Source: Saccopteryx bilineata
Lineage: Eukaryota; Chordata; Mammalia; Chiroptera; Emballonuridae
DNA length: 64,000 nucleotides
Assembly (NCBI RefSeq): GCF_036850765.1
Contig: NC_089490.1
Coordinates: 274,860,482 to 274,924,481 of the forward strand
Direction of reading: 5' to 3'
The first letter of the stretch is position 1. The number at the start of each line of letters is the position of its first letter. The translations under genes were made by a program, and so were the position numbers. The notes beneath the pieces were generated by a model. That model saw only the letters and a program-made list of their open reading frames with translations, was not told the DNA's origin and searched no databases. Positions 1 through 12,074 of this stretch are shown one piece after another.

Positions 1-40
1 CCAGGTCAACACTTTATTTACTGCACCACCACAGATCAGG
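1..40 (-). mobile_element. SINE fragment, tRNA-derived, cut by the window edge
   Basis: The first 40 bases, ending in ACCACAGATCAGGC, resemble the 5' end of the second bat SINE type read on the minus strand (compare 43580-43620, ending CACTACCTGGTCAGGC). The rest would lie outside the window. The copy is diverged, so the call is tentative. Confidence 0.45.
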
Positions 41-69
41 CAAAAGGCTTGCTTTTTGAAAAGCACTCT

Positions 70-207
70 TAAGAGAATAAAGAAAAAAAAAACTGTAAGA
101 AACTATTTGCAAATACTTATCTGATAAGTGACTCATAACCAGAATATATGAAGAACTCTCACAACTCAATAATACAAAAATAAACAATTCAAATAAAAAC
201 TTGCTAT
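70..207 (+). mobile_element. Old L1 ORF2 fragment
   Basis: The stretch reading 'gcaaatacttatctgataag' and 'cagaatatatgaagaactct' is the conserved ORF2 C-terminal region of mammalian L1 (compare 33265-33330 and 37510-37560 in this window). It is short, diverged and non-coding. Confidence 0.6.
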
Positions 208-1954
208 ATCTTTAAAATTTTGATTTGTAAAGGCATTATTATCATTTCAAAAATCAACTAATAGTCAGAACTAGACACCTACAGGTAGTTTTCATGTTTC
301 AAATAACTGACAGCTAAACACCTACTGAAAATTTCTTTCCACCCTTAGAATTCTCAGTGAAAATGGCAGAATATGAATCAAATATTCCAAGTTTCAGCTT
401 TGTGACTCACCAGTGCCTTCCCTTAGCTCAAGAGTGTAAGACATTATTCAAACAAAATGTGTTTTAATTCCCTTGGGCAATTTTTATGCAGCTGATGTTT
501 CATCAAAGCTCTCTGTGAAATGGGAGCCTAAGGATGAAAAATATCAGAAGGATTACATCACTAGTCAATATACTTTAGTTAATGGAAAGACAGTAGTAGG
601 GCCATGGTGTCTTGACATTTTATTTCTTGCTTTTCAGTAGACTGTGGAGATAAAAGTAAGTTATGATGTTCCTATCTCCAGAGCCTCATGTAGATTCTTG
701 TACATTATAAGTAAATGATTGAATGGTGTTAGATTGTCTAATAAATAATATGGGATATAAATCTGTTGGAATATATTCTATATTTTTGTTAAGATAATCT
801 TCAAGTTGAAATATTTACCCTGCATATGCTGAGATATGAACTTTTTTTTTTAGATGAGTTCACTGGATCTTGACATATTACTGTTAATTACCTAAGAAAT
901 AGATATTTGCTCCCTTTACCTAGTGGGGTCTAGTGGGTCCTTAGCTAAGGGATATTCACTTTTTTTATATTATTTTGGCCAACTAGAATTTAAGATAAAA
1001 GCTAATATCAATAATTTTTTCATTGTTCACAGAACCTTAAATACTGGCAACTAACACTTGATGAGGTTGATAAGAGTAGATATATTAATTCAATAACATG
1101 CTGCTTTCTAAAAATAAGAATATTCCTTGTTTTCAAGGAAAGATAAGAGTTCTGAGAAAGCAACCACACTCCATTATGTGGGATCCTGAGGCAATGACCT
1201 ACAAGGAACTTGGAGGTCAGAGTAGTGAATCTTTCCACCTGAAATGGAGAGTCCTTCCCTAGGATCTAGATAGTGTCACCTCTTGGTGATTGATTATATA
1301 GTAAGCTGGACCAGGAAGAATGGCTGCATCAGAATAAGTCACAGAGTAAAAAAATCATGCCAGGACCCTCAGAGAAGCAGAGCGGCATGGAAACTCACGG
1401 GCCCTGCCTACCAAAGCTGCTGTGTTGTCACTGACATTTCATGTGTTTGCAGAGTGACCTTCTAAGGCATGGTCATTCCAAAACAGAGAGGTATCTATTG
1501 TGGTTCAATGTGTTTTCTTTGTTTGGTAGTTTGAAACGGTACCTCTGAGTGACTGAACATCACTCCTAGTGGCCCCCTTCCCTGACTCATCCTGGATATG
1601 TACTGTACTCCTTACTCATCTGTGAGGTGTTTACTTTTAGGTTCCATTTTTTAACAGAAAAAATTTATGAACCTTTATTACTAAATATTAGATTTCCTGA
1701 TGGAAATACTGTGAGTCAGGTAGGGTCTTTTGAAAAGCAGAACAAGTGATGCTTATTGCAGGACTACTACCCGTATTGACATATATTTCCTTCTTATTTT
1801 TTCTCTTTGTAACATAGGTGGGTGTTACTAGATTGTATAGATGAGAACATAGAGACTCAGAAAAAGCTTGATTCAATGATGTATCTAAGTAACAGAGGTA
1901 TTGAATAACAGAGACTAGAGTTTTTTGTATTCTATAGCGCTGCTCTTTTCATAT
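208..1954. other. No recognisable gene or repeat
   Basis: AT-rich sequence with only short chance ORFs of 60-72 codons that overlap on both strands. I recognised no mobile element, exon or RNA gene in it. Confidence 0.5.
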
Positions 1955-2300
1955 TTATTTACTGAAGCAAATATTAGTTGAATACTTACTATGTGCCAGG
2001 CACTGTTCAGGTGCTGGAAATATGACAAAGAACAAAACATAAATGTTTCTGCTGACACAGACCTTCCATTGCAATGGGGTATGACAGACAATAAACAAAA
2101 GTAATATAAGATGGAGTTATCATGACAAGTGAAAAGAGGAAAATAAAGGAAGAAAGTCAATGGAAAGCACTGGCTAAGGGCTGTGAATTCAGGAAGGGTG
2201 GCCAAGGATAGCTTACCTGAGAAGGAGTTAGGAACAGGCCCTGTGGTCATCTGAGGGAAGAGCCTTCCAGGCAGAGTGTGCAAAGGCCTTGAAGTTGATG
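1955..2300. repeat. Ancient mammal-wide interspersed repeat, family not assigned
   Basis: Contains the very common phrase 'actatgtgccaggcactg', followed by 'agacaataaacaaaag' and 'gagccttccaggcagagtgt'. I know this series of phrases as a mammalian ancient repeat but cannot name the family with certainty. A 122-codon minus-strand ORF (1915-2283) runs through it and is treated as chance. Confidence 0.4.
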
Positions 2301-2477
2301 TTTCTTAGGAAAATGTGTTTGATGCTGAAGAATAACCTCAAGTGCATTAGCATCTGAAAATTCTTGCACTCACATGCGGTTGTCTTAAAGACTTTTTTCT
2401 TATATGAAATATGATAGAATAAAACTACTAAAGCTCTATTAAAAATATTACATTTTATAAAGTTATAAATATTTTTT

Positions 2478-2694
2478 TAAAGACGTGGGAGGGAAGGAGG
2501 GAGAGGGGTAGGGGAGAGGGAGGGGCACAAAGGAAACTAGATAGAGGGTGATGGAGGACAATCTGACTCTGGGAGATGGGTATGCAATATAACTGAATGA
2601 CAAGATAACCTGGATATGTTTTCTTTGAATATATGTACCCTGATTTATTGATGTCACCCCATTAACATTAATAAAAATTTATTTAAAAAAGAAA
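2478..2694 (+). mobile_element. 5'-truncated L1 3' UTR and tail
   Basis: A G-rich purine tract (about 2485-2525) is followed by 'aggacaatctgactctggga', 'acaagataacctgga' and 'tgatttattgatgtcacccc' and an A-rich tail. The same order occurs at the 3' end of the full-length L1 at 33990-34200, so this is a truncated insertion of a related L1 subfamily, containing only 3' UTR. Confidence 0.85.
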
Positions 2695-3059
2695 CAGATA
2701 TTTAAAATTTCTGAATTACTTTATTTTCTTGTATCCAAAGTACATTTTCTGTGTTCATTATATATTCAGCTGAATAACATTTAGCAATGCCTTAAGGAAA
2801 TGTTTGCATGTTTGACTTCTGTTTCATTTATTTAAACAGAGTAATAGGAAGACTTAGGCCTTAGACTCAGTATAACTCATTTTGTTGTGATGAGACCCAC
2901 AGTCAACAGCACTCTTTTTAGGATGTGGTTTTCTCATCTGCTGTTAAGGGATGATAATAGCTTTTCTCCATGTCTAACAAATTATCCAATATCATTTTAT
3001 CATCATGCATGTATAGTTTGATCTGCTCAAAATTGAAAAAAAAATTTTCCTTTGAATCA

Positions 3060-3612
3060 TTTAATACACATCTCTGGGAGATGGTACATTAATAGACTCC
3101 AATGTTCCACACTTTCTGGTTTTCACATTCTTGGGTATACCCTCCCACACTGAATTTCAGTGTTACTAAGTGACTAGCTATGGCCAAGGAGACCTTTTTT
3201 TCAAGGTTGATGCCACAGATGTCTTAGTAAGCACTTATTCACTATAACTTGTCCTCTGAAATTCTCCTTTCTTGGTGTCTGCTGACATGCTGTGAGGGAG
3301 CCCACACATTACATGGTGAGGCTTACATGGAGGGACACTGAGACCCCACTCTGATTCTGCTGAAATCACAGCAGGCAGGCAGCAGTGACAATCAGCTTTG
3401 TATGAGCCATCTTAAAATTTCCACTCTGGTTAAGCCCCTAAATGTCTATATTTCCACCTGGAATTTTGTGGAGCAGAACTTCCTAGCTGAGCTTAATCAA
3501 ATAGAAAAATTGTGAGGCATAATGAAATGCTTATTTGTTTGTATGTTTTGGTCAGTGCATTTTAAGCCACTAAGTTCCCGAGAGATTTGTTAGGTAGCAA
3601 TCAATAATAAAA
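3060..3612 (+). mobile_element. MaLR/MLT1-like LTR, degraded
   Basis: The 3' end reads 'ttaagccactaagttcccga' and then 'gatttgttaggtagcaatca', which is the typical 3' end of mammalian MaLR LTRs (compare 44840-44885). The upstream part, with 'tggccaaggagacc', fits but is weak. Boundaries are approximate. Confidence 0.4.
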
Positions 3613-3689
3613 ATATCTCACTATTGTTTTTCTACCTTCTTTCTTACCCTTCTTATTTGTGTAACCAACTCATTTTTCCATTGTACCAC

Positions 3690-3990
3690 TCTTTGACTCC
3701 CATTGCCTTCTGCTTGCAGTGACCTCCCCTAAATTACCAGTCAGTTCCTCCTGTGAGCCAATCCATTTTCCAAAGGCCTGAGCTTCATAACCCCGTGCTC
3801 CCTGCAAGGCCAAGCCTGGTGTCCTTCCCCTCCTAGCCTTGCATGCTCCATTTATTTCTACATTTGTTGCTTCTGGTTATGTTTTCTTTCTCCTCCACTC
3901 CTGCCTTGTAGATTTTTAGCTCTCAAAGCATCCTTCTGTGTTCTCCACAATACCTAGTACATATTAAATGCTTGTCTCTTGAGTGGAATT
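3690..3990 (+). mobile_element. L2-like LINE 3' end, weak
   Basis: A CT-rich stretch ending 'cacaatacctagtacatatt' and 'aaatgcttg' resembles the L2 3' end ('gcctggcacatagtaggtgc'). Similarity is low, and an alignment would be needed to settle it. Confidence 0.35.
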
Positions 3991-4305
3991 CTTTAAGTTG
4001 TGTAGTGCAAAACACAGCTCCCTTATAAATACAAGCATCACACTGAGTGTGAAACATCAATAAGCCACACAAGAAATTATAGAGTGAAGCTAGAGTTTTT
4101 GATGTTAAAACCTAAAGAGCGGAGGAGCAATGTAGTGATAATCTTCATGTATTGTCAGCGTCTTTGTAATACTGTGTCTAAAAAGCATGATTGACACTAG
4201 GCTTGCATCAAAAATTTTTACAATTTGTAAGTGCAGTGCTTCTGAGGTCATGATAAAATGTCACAAAGTATTTTCATGGGACAAAGGGACATGTTTTGGC
4301 AGACA

Positions 4306-4317
4306 GGCAGATAGATG

Positions 4318-4365
<48 letters not shown>

Positions 4366-4375
4366 GATAGATAGA
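4306..4375. repeat. (GATA)n microsatellite
   Basis: About fifteen GATA units run almost without a break, with one slip near 4365 (GATGATAGATAGA). A pure tract of this length is likely polymorphic. Confidence 0.95.
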
Positions 4376-6134
4376 CTCAATATAATTTACTGAGGACCAC
4401 AATTTAAAGTAGTATAGCTAAAGACTGAATAAAAAATGAATTAATCTTTATACATTAAGAATGAGGATCAGGGTAAATGTGATATTGTTTCTCAGCACAA
4501 GACACTTGAAAATAAATGGTCAGTATTTTTTGAAATATTCCCCTGAAAACCCTAATCCAAGGCTTCAGTGTGCTGCAGGAATGTTTACCTGGAATCTGCT
4601 TCTGTCCAGAACTTGGGCGGTAGGTCTCACTTCCAGTTGTAAGAGCCATGTGGTCCAGGATGACTTGTGAGTATGTTCACAGTCAAGAGAATATACAATG
4701 GGGAATGAATGAGGATTCTGATAGGAAAAAACAGCGTGGGCTCAGCACTCCTCACTTCACGGCACCTGCTGTGCTGGCTCTTTTGTCTTCATGCCTTTGC
4801 ATCACCACAATGTTGGCCTGGAGAGTGGAGCCTCACTCCCCTCCAGCTTACATCACTGGGGCTTTTCTGATGCGGGCAAAGATTTTTATTTGCAATGGAT
4901 GCTCAGCTTAGGCAAAAAACATTTATTTTTATGTAGATTTAAAAAAACAGATCTTGAGCAAAACTTTTCATCCATGTGGCTTTAATAAATATCATATAAT
5001 TCAGAAAGATACAAAATAGTTTTAAATTTTATTCAACAGTATGGAATGACTAAGCATTCACATGAGTATTATAAAAATAATATGTTTTTGGCACAATTGA
5101 ATTGATATAGCATATAGCTAAATATCAAGAAATTGTGACAGATTTAATAGTAGATAGAATGGTCTTTGAATAGGATTTTGAAGTTACATTGCATTAAAAT
5201 CTTTAAGGAAATGGCTGAGGGGATTAAAATATAAAATGATTTTAGCTGCTTTCAAGGTTAAAAGTTCCTTAGACCTGTAGTGGCTGTTCTTCTCTACTTT
5301 TCATTCCAAAATGAATTCCAAAATCATCTTTGTTTTTCAAATGCTTTTCAAAGTAGTTTACAAAACTTTTCTCAGTTTGGACTCGGATCTATGGCCCCCG
5401 AAACTCCAGCTGAGGCTGCTAACCAAGGGTATCATGGAAAATACATTGCAAATTATGTAATCACTGTTCACTCGGTGATTTCTGACATTATAAAGAATAT
5501 TCTACAAGCAGATAAAATAATTGTCTTAAGCACCTAGTGATCTTTTATATTGGAGAGGTAACAAAGAAAACATTTGCCAAAATCTCAGTTGTCTCTGCCC
5601 TTGACCAATTGTCTGGCCAAACTGAGATCCATGGTATTCCTTACCAGAAACCTACATAACTGACTCAGATGAAACAGTGTCACGGGTCCTCTTCCCATAG
5701 ATGCCGGAGATGCTAATAACATGTGGAGGCGAGCAACACGAATGAAGACCTCATATCTGCAGTACTAATGCTATGATGAGGCATTGCACTAGACTCAACC
5801 AGCTCAGTCATGGGCTTATATGAAGCCATGGACCATGCCCTTGCTCAACTTTAGCTGTCGAAGGTAACATGTGATATTTGTCTGGAAAATGCTTGTCTCC
5901 CACCTCTGCCTGTCACAATAGTCCATCCTCAATGTCATGTTTTCCAGGCAGTTGGGCCTTAACCCTTCTAAACCCGGGCCAGGCACCTTTCCATATGTTC
6001 CCACAGTGTTCTGCGCAGCCAGCCCCAACACTGTTCATTCATCACCTTTTGTTGTGTTCTTTGTGTATTCCACATTTTGATGTGCCCTATGGGGAGGGGA
6101 GGCTCTACCTTGTTTTCTGATATATCTATTAATA
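4376..6134. other. Mostly unique sequence
   Basis: No convincing gene. Short ORFs at 4455-4985, 5280-5537 and 5816-6156 overlap on both strands and resemble nothing I know. The CT-rich part around 5880-6120 could be an old L2 fragment, but the match is too weak to call. Confidence 0.4.
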
Positions 6135-6470
6135 ACCACAGCATAGCTCTGTGCAACCACTAGTCATGAGTGGCTTCTGAGCACTTGAAATATGGCTACT
6201 GTGAACAAGAAAATGCATTTTCCCTTGACAAAGTGCTGGAAATTTAAAACCCACAGAATCACGGAAACCTAGAACAGAAAGAAATACATAAACTATGAAT
6301 CATGGCTGTATTTATCACATGTTGAAATGATAGCATTTTGTATATATTTTGAATAAAATTTATTATTAAAAATTATTTTACTTGTTTCTTTTTGATCTTT
6401 TAACATGATTACTAGGAAATTTGAAATCACATATGTGATTAGTATTATGTTTCTTTTGGACACACTAATC
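6135..6470 (-). mobile_element. hAT-Charlie-like DNA transposon fossil
   Basis: One end has 'caaccactagtcatgagtgg' and 'gagcacttgaaatatggct'. The other has 'catatgtgattagtattatg' and 'tttcttttggaca', like the inverted-end phrases of a mammalian hAT element ('agccacatgtggctattgag' and 'tgtccaatagaaac' on the other strand). It is non-autonomous with no transposase ORF. Subfamily and exact ends are uncertain. Confidence 0.45.
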
Positions 6471-6716
6471 TAGCATAGACTAGATACCATACAGGTACTA
6501 GGTAAATAATTACATGCTTTATTTTTAAAATGCTTGTAATATTGAGTTTAGTATAAGATACATAATTTAGACATGATAAGCAGTTATTTTAGTAGTTGAA
6601 AGGAAAGGGAAGTTTATTTTAACCATCAGAAGATACATTTTGGGGGTCAAAAGGACTATGTATAAGAAGGCATGGCATAGATTTAGGTCTTCCTGGTGCT
6701 GCCTTTTTAAAATTTT

Positions 6717-6792
6717 TTAAAATTAATTTTAATGGGGTGATATTGATCAATCAGGATACATAGGTTCAGAGAAAACATAAGTTGTTTTGGAC
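6717..6792 (-). mobile_element. L1 3'-end fragment, antisense
   Basis: 'aatggggtgatattgatcaa' followed by 'ggttcagagaaaaca' is the reverse complement of the L1 3' tail seen at 2640-2690 and 34140-34185. Only about 75 bp are present, next to an AT-rich remnant of the tail. Confidence 0.65.
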
Positions 6793-7626
6793 ATAAATTT
6801 TCATTGTCATTTAAGGATTTGGGCAGAGATAGGTCTCACCTTATCTGTGAGTTTTTGCTTCTAGGAACACCCCTTCCTCTCAGCTGCCCTGCTGAATTGC
6901 CCATTGTGCTCTGATGCTTGGGGCTTCCTGCCAACTGAGCAGGAGGATGAGCTGTGTTTAGCAGGCATCAGACTCACTGTCTGGCCCGGCGTCATTCTGT
7001 TCTGGAGAAGCAGATTTCTCCTACTGCTCAATCATTCTGTTATTCTCTCTGAGGGTTCTTTCTTAGCAGGCACTGTTTTCCTCTCAGCCAGGAATTTGGG
7101 CAACATGTTCTCTGAATTTGGGCCTCACTCCTATGATTTTTATGCTGCCAGAATTTTTTCTTTATTTTTCCAGGTGCTTTCCCAGCAACTAGTGCTACTG
7201 TTGTTATCTTTAGCTGATAAAACTGCAGCTTTACCCCTTCCACTGCCTTCCCCCTCACCCATTTTCTGCAGCTGTGACAGAGTGGATTGAGTGGCACCCC
7301 TGACAAAGAAGCTGTAAACCTTCAGTGTATTTAAATGATAGTTTTATTGAGTTTATCCAGTTTTGATCATTGATGTCTATCTACTGAAGGGTTCCATGAC
7401 CACTTCACTTTTCATGATTTCCAGAGGCAAGCCCTCTCATTCAATTTTAATGGTAAATGGACAACTACAGCAGCCATTGTGTGGGAAGACCATGTGGCTA
7501 AAAATTTGTAGGTTCACACATATGAGTCTGAGCCATACTCCCAGGAAGCTACCCAGACTCCTAGAGGTGCCAGCTTAGAATAAAGGAATAGAAAAGGAAT
7601 AGTAGAAGATAGAGATTATGAGTTAA
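6793..7626. other. No recognisable gene or repeat
   Basis: A 128-codon plus-strand ORF (6904-7290) overlaps an 88-codon minus-strand ORF (7040-7306). Neither has a recognisable domain, and the plus-strand product is a composition-biased Leu/Phe-rich string. I treat both as chance. Confidence 0.4.
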
Positions 7627-7990
7627 TCAGCTTGAGCTGCCATAATAAAATGTCATAAACTCAGTGGTTTAGAAAACAGGAATTTCTTCTCATAGTTCTG
7701 GAGACATGGAATCTAAAACCAAGGTACCAGCTGATTCAGTTCTCCTAGTGAGGACTCTGTTCCTGGCTGCAGATGGTCACTTTCTCACTGTGTCTTTACA
7801 TGGTGGAGAGAAAAAATGAGAAGAAGCAAGCTCTCTGTTGTCTCTTTTTATAAGGGCGCTAATCCATCATGGGGGCCCACCCTCATGATGTCATCTAAAT
7901 CTAATCACCTCCCAAAGAATTCATTTCCAAGTGCCATGGTACTGAGTTTTAATGTTTCAGGACATGAATTGGGGGGGGGGGGAACATGAC
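7627..7990 (-). mobile_element. MLT1-family (ERVL-MaLR) LTR, antisense
   Basis: Read on the plus strand it has 'cataataaaatgtcataaac', 'ctcatagttctggaga', 'tgtctttacatggtggagag', 'ttataagggcgctaatccat' and 'ctaatcacctcccaaag', in the same order as the reverse complement of the MLT1 LTR consensus as I remember it. It ends in a 12-G run (7971-7982) where MLT1 has a short G run, so the run has expanded in this copy. Confidence 0.75.
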
Positions 7991-8319
7991 AGATGGAAAG
8001 CATCAGCTGTGCTCCTAAACTAACCACAGTATTGGGGATTTTAGTTTGTCACATTAACCTTCTTCTTTCAACATTCCCTTGGAAACTGACCAACCAGAAT
8101 CTGGAGAAGAAACAGAATCCTAGAAACAATAAAATCCCTAGTCTGTACTGAATGTGAGATACTGACTCACAGCTGTACTTATCTTCAGGGACCTTGGTCA
8201 GAGATTGGAGCAGAGGGGCACTGAGTGTGTAATCATTCCCCTTCTTCACCCCTCCCAGTATCCTATTGTCTTTTTCCATGACCTTGCATTTTCTTTCACA
8301 GAGGAGGACCAATTTATTT

Positions 8320-8712
8320 TATTATTTTCTTACTCCTTTATTCTGGCCATGAAGTGGCTTCGCCTGATAGGATGCTAGTGAATGTGATGTGTGCAGACAG
8401 CTGAAAAGTGTGTTTGGATCTCCACTTGACTTTCGCTCCTCTTCCGGCTCCAGGAAAACATCCCTGGTCTAGCCCAAAAGAGGTTCAATTATGTGTTGAG
8501 TTAGCTAGTTGCTCCAGCCAAGGCCCTCATATGTTTGCTGACTTGTATTAATTCCCTATACTTGTGAGTTACCCCAGCCAAGGTCAGAAGAACTTCCCAG
8601 TTGAAGTACTAAGTTACTAACCCACAAACTTAAACTAGTAAGTGCTTACTCTTGTATGCCACTGAGTTTTTATGGTTGTTTGCAATGTAGCATCATTGGG
8701 TCAATGACTAGT
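8320..8712 (+). mobile_element. MaLR-like LTR, degraded
   Basis: The 3' end 'ttgtatgccactgagttttt' followed by 'tgtttgcaatgtagcatca' matches the MaLR 3' end. The 5' part has 'gaagtggcttcgcctgatag', which is weakly LTR-like. The start is approximate. Confidence 0.4.
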
Positions 8713-9424
8713 GGAGAGAAGGATTGCTAGTTCCCACTCTAAATTTTGAGGCAAAGAGCCCTTACTCGAGAAGCACATGTCCTCACACTAGGTACCAGGG
8801 AGGTAAGTAAAGCATTTGGAATTTTCAGAATCTATACTTGCCATCAAGACTCCAGAGATTGTAATTCCTTTATGCTGGCTACTTTCTTTTTATTCTGCAA
8901 GGGTTCATTTTTCTGCCTTTTATTGATCACCTCATACCTTTGTGAGCATCATTACACAGGCTCCCTTCTTTCTGAAATCCAGGTGGTCAAAGGGATGCTC
9001 CAGCAGATCAGAGGATGAGAGAAGAGAAAGTTGGGGTACGTTTTCTCAGCTCCATCTTGGCTTTGGCATCAGAACACATAAATAGATGCATCTTCTATAA
9101 TAACTCAGAGGCCCTGCTCCATGATTACTATTTTTCAATGGCCACTTGTAACAAAATTTCTCCCTCTTGTCTCTTCATGTGTGGATGTGGAAATGACTTC
9201 TCCTTTGTGCCAGAGTCTAAGGGTCATAGCAAGTATTCTTCAGTGGTTCATTTAACCCTGCTCACATCTCTGCAGAGACTTTCATAATGAGATTCTTCAT
9301 TTAAATCATTTTGGATGAATTTTGTTTTCAGCTAAACTGATTGAGTCACTCATACTCGTAAGAAAATGTTTCGGTAGTTTGGTGGCTAAAAATGTGTCCA
9401 TTTTATCACCCACTCTACTTAGCA
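8713..9424. other. No recognisable gene or repeat
   Basis: Two consecutive 90-codon plus-strand ORFs (8746-9018, 9015-9287) overlap by 4 nt, but neither has a recognisable domain and the region shows no splice-flanked exon pattern that I can support. Confidence 0.4.
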
Positions 9425-9612
9425 GTTCTCAATTTTCTGCACAGCACTCAGAACACATTTAATATTTATCTGTTTGTTATATGTCTTTTCCCACAGAATA
9501 TAAACTCCTTGAGAATAAAGATCTAATCTAACTTTGTATACCTTGTGTCCCCATTGTCTAGAGAAATACCTAAAATATGATTAATATAGTTGAACCTTAA
9601 TAAATATTTCAT
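9425..9612 (+). mobile_element. L2 3' end
   Basis: 'cacagaatataaactccttg', 'cttgtgtccccattgtctag' and 'gttgaaccttaataaatatt' follow the order of the L2 3' end ('taaactccttgagggcaggg', 'gtatccccagcgcctagcac', 'aggtgctcaataaatg'). Confidence 0.55.
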
Positions 9613-11249
9613 AAATAAGATAAATAACTTTGTGTGGAAAGACAGAAAAAAATAGTTTTAATGACTTAAAGCTGCAAGTTCTAGGCCTCAGAAGCTCTAG
9701 TCTGCCCTGATGTAGGCAGACACTGCACAACTCCTGAACACATTATTAAGTCATCACCTTTTCAAGCTCCTTATTCTGGCTCAGAATTTTGAAGTTTATG
9801 ATCTGAAAGTAATAAAATTAATGATGCTATCTTTTTGAGAAGAGTTTCTCTCCTTACAGAATCCTAAGGCAACAAAGCCAGCTTTACATGCAAAGTCAAG
9901 CTTACTGGGAGGAGCATGTCTTTTTTATTTGCATGGAAGATGGAAGATCACACACTCTATCCCTGGATCAGGGAGGTCAGTGGTTCCTGATAACATCCAT
10001 CATGTGGGGCAGAGGGCGAAGCCACATCACTGCTATCCAGAAAATAGCAATAGTACTGGAGACTCCTGAATTGAGGCTGAAAACCATCTTTATCTGAAGA
10101 GATAAACAAGTACTGTACTTAACTTACTCCTTGACAGATGTTTAGAAATTTGCTTGTCAGATAAATATTGTACAAATACTGTTTTGCCTAATTCTGACTC
10201 TCAGACAATATCTCCTGACAAATGCTAGCTGATTTCTGTTTTTCAGAGAATTCCATATCAAAATATGGCATGAGGTAGTGAGAATATTCTGTTCTCAGAA
10301 ACCATCCGTAACAAAAGGGGTGCCCTCAGCAGTTAGCCCCCCTACAGTTCTTTTTGCTGTGCTCTGATATAATATTTTGAAGTTTATTTTTTCCTAAGAC
10401 ACTCTATGTTAATACCTCTTACATGCAATCCAAAAGGGTAAGTTTCTTGTATGTGCAGCGTTCTCCCATACTGAATAAAACTACAGCAGTTTTGAGTTCG
10501 TTTCCTGTATGGGTAATGTTAGCCCATCCAAACATGGTTATTTTGTTAGTCTCACACGTCCAAGATCTTACCAGCAGGAGCTCCAATCTTCCAAAGAGTG
10601 TCAATGTGTCCCATTTCACAGGCAGCCTTGGCAGAAAAAAGTCAAGAACTCATGAGGCATAACACTGGAAAGATGGAAATTTTGGGCCTAATACAGAGAA
10701 AGTGACTCCTGCCAGGAGAGTCATGGATGGGGAGCTGGAATGCTTATGCTAATTAGTGAAAGGCTCACATGTCTCTGAGTGCAGACAGGCATGTTCCTCT
10801 TACTCCCTACATCTCTCTCCATTGCCAGGTCTCCTGCACTCCTACCTGGACAACTCCTGAAGTTCCATCAGCAGAGTGTGTCCTTTCTCTTACCTCAGTG
10901 ACCCCTTTCCCTTAGTCTGTACTCCCTCTAGGTCGTGGTTTCAGATGATTTTTGTCTCCATCTCTTGTCTCTACCGTGTGTGTTTTAAATTGGTATAACA
11001 ATACCCAGGTCACATAGTTTGAGAGAGAATTAGGTAAAACAATACATGCAAAATTGCCTGTAATGTCTAAGTGCAATTCAAATGCAGTAAAAATGTATAA
11101 AAAGGAACTCCTCCTTTCAACAACATGTCTGGATTTCCTGTGTGCCATTAGGAGACCTTATCAATTCCTTAGTGCCTACAGAGTATTATGACTTCCTCTG
11201 TGCATTTCAGGAGTATAGATGTTTGTTGAAGGACTAAATGGATTAAGTG
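9613..11249. other. No recognisable gene or repeat
   Basis: Mixed AT-rich sequence. Overlapping opposite-strand ORFs at 10419-10662 (66 and 79 codons) and 10912-11148 have no recognisable domain. I see no RNA gene and no clear transposon. Confidence 0.4.
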
Positions 11250-11425
11250 AATTAAGCCTTATAACATTGTGAAGTACTAGGCAGTCTATTTGTACTCACT
11301 ATTTTACAATGAGTAAATCATTGATAGGTTTAATAACTTTCCCATGGTCACCTAACCAGAAAGGAGAGCTAAGTTTGAAACTGGCCTTCTGCTTTGAATA
11401 ATTATGCTCATTTATTCAGAGCACT
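11250..11425 (-). mobile_element. MIR SINE, antisense
   Basis: 'cactattttacaatgagtaa', 'ttaataactttcccatggtc' and 'acctaaccagaaaggagagct' follow the reverse complement of the MIR core ('attttacagatgaggaaac', 'agtaacttgcccaaggtcac'). Diverged, as usual for MIR. Confidence 0.5.
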
Positions 11426-11439
11426 GACATCACTATCAT

Positions 11440-12060
11440 ACCTGTCATATGATCTAAGTTCTTCAGGTTCATCTCAGGAACTCTTTTTCTCAAACATCCA
11501 AATGTCATAAAGTCTCCCCATGCTGACCTGAACTCTCTGTTATAAATTCTCCCTCTGATGCTCTTCATCCCTGTCTTCCTTTCTATTTCTGATGCTACCA
11601 TCTACCTCAAATCTCACTCGAACTTTCATTCACTTCTCTCATCTTGACTGTTCCATTAATCCCAAACTGGCCACCCAATATTAAGGAGAAAGCTCCCCTC
11701 AAGTATTTGTGCATAGGAAAGTACAATATTCTAATTCTTTTGCTCAAAATTTTAATTATCTCTGAATTACCAAATAAACTTAAGTTTCTTAATTTTCCCT
11801 TTTCATACACTTCACGATGTTATGGAGATTACCAACCATCCCCAAGGGCCTTTCCCATGACTCCCTTCTAAATGATGTGCAACCTGACTCTCCAGCCAAC
11901 TCCAGTTCCTCTCCTTTCCCTAGAAACTGCTGGTGCTTCATCGTTTCTGCCCCTTCCTCCATCAGCCATGACAGCTCCTCCTGTGGCTACCTCTTCCACC
12001 TCTCCCCTGAAACCTCTCTGCTTCTTCCAGCAGAAGTCAGTCAGAAATCTCCACAGCTCA
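11440..12060 (+). mobile_element. L2-like LINE fragment
   Basis: 'tttgctcaaaattttaatta', 'accaaataaacttaagtttc' and the CT-rich stretch with 'aagggcctttcc' match, in order, the L2 3' region ('ctgctcaaaaccttcaatgg', 'aataaagtccaaactcct', 'aaggcccttcac'). A 124-codon ORF (11817-12191) runs through it and out of it, so I do not accept it as a gene. Confidence 0.4.
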
Positions 12061-12074
12061 GTGGCCAAAAGTCT

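Noticed and set aside
4306..4375. Regular short repeats considered as a CRISPR array
   Set aside because: Pure tetranucleotide repeat without spacers in a mammalian sequence; no CRISPR array exists in this window.
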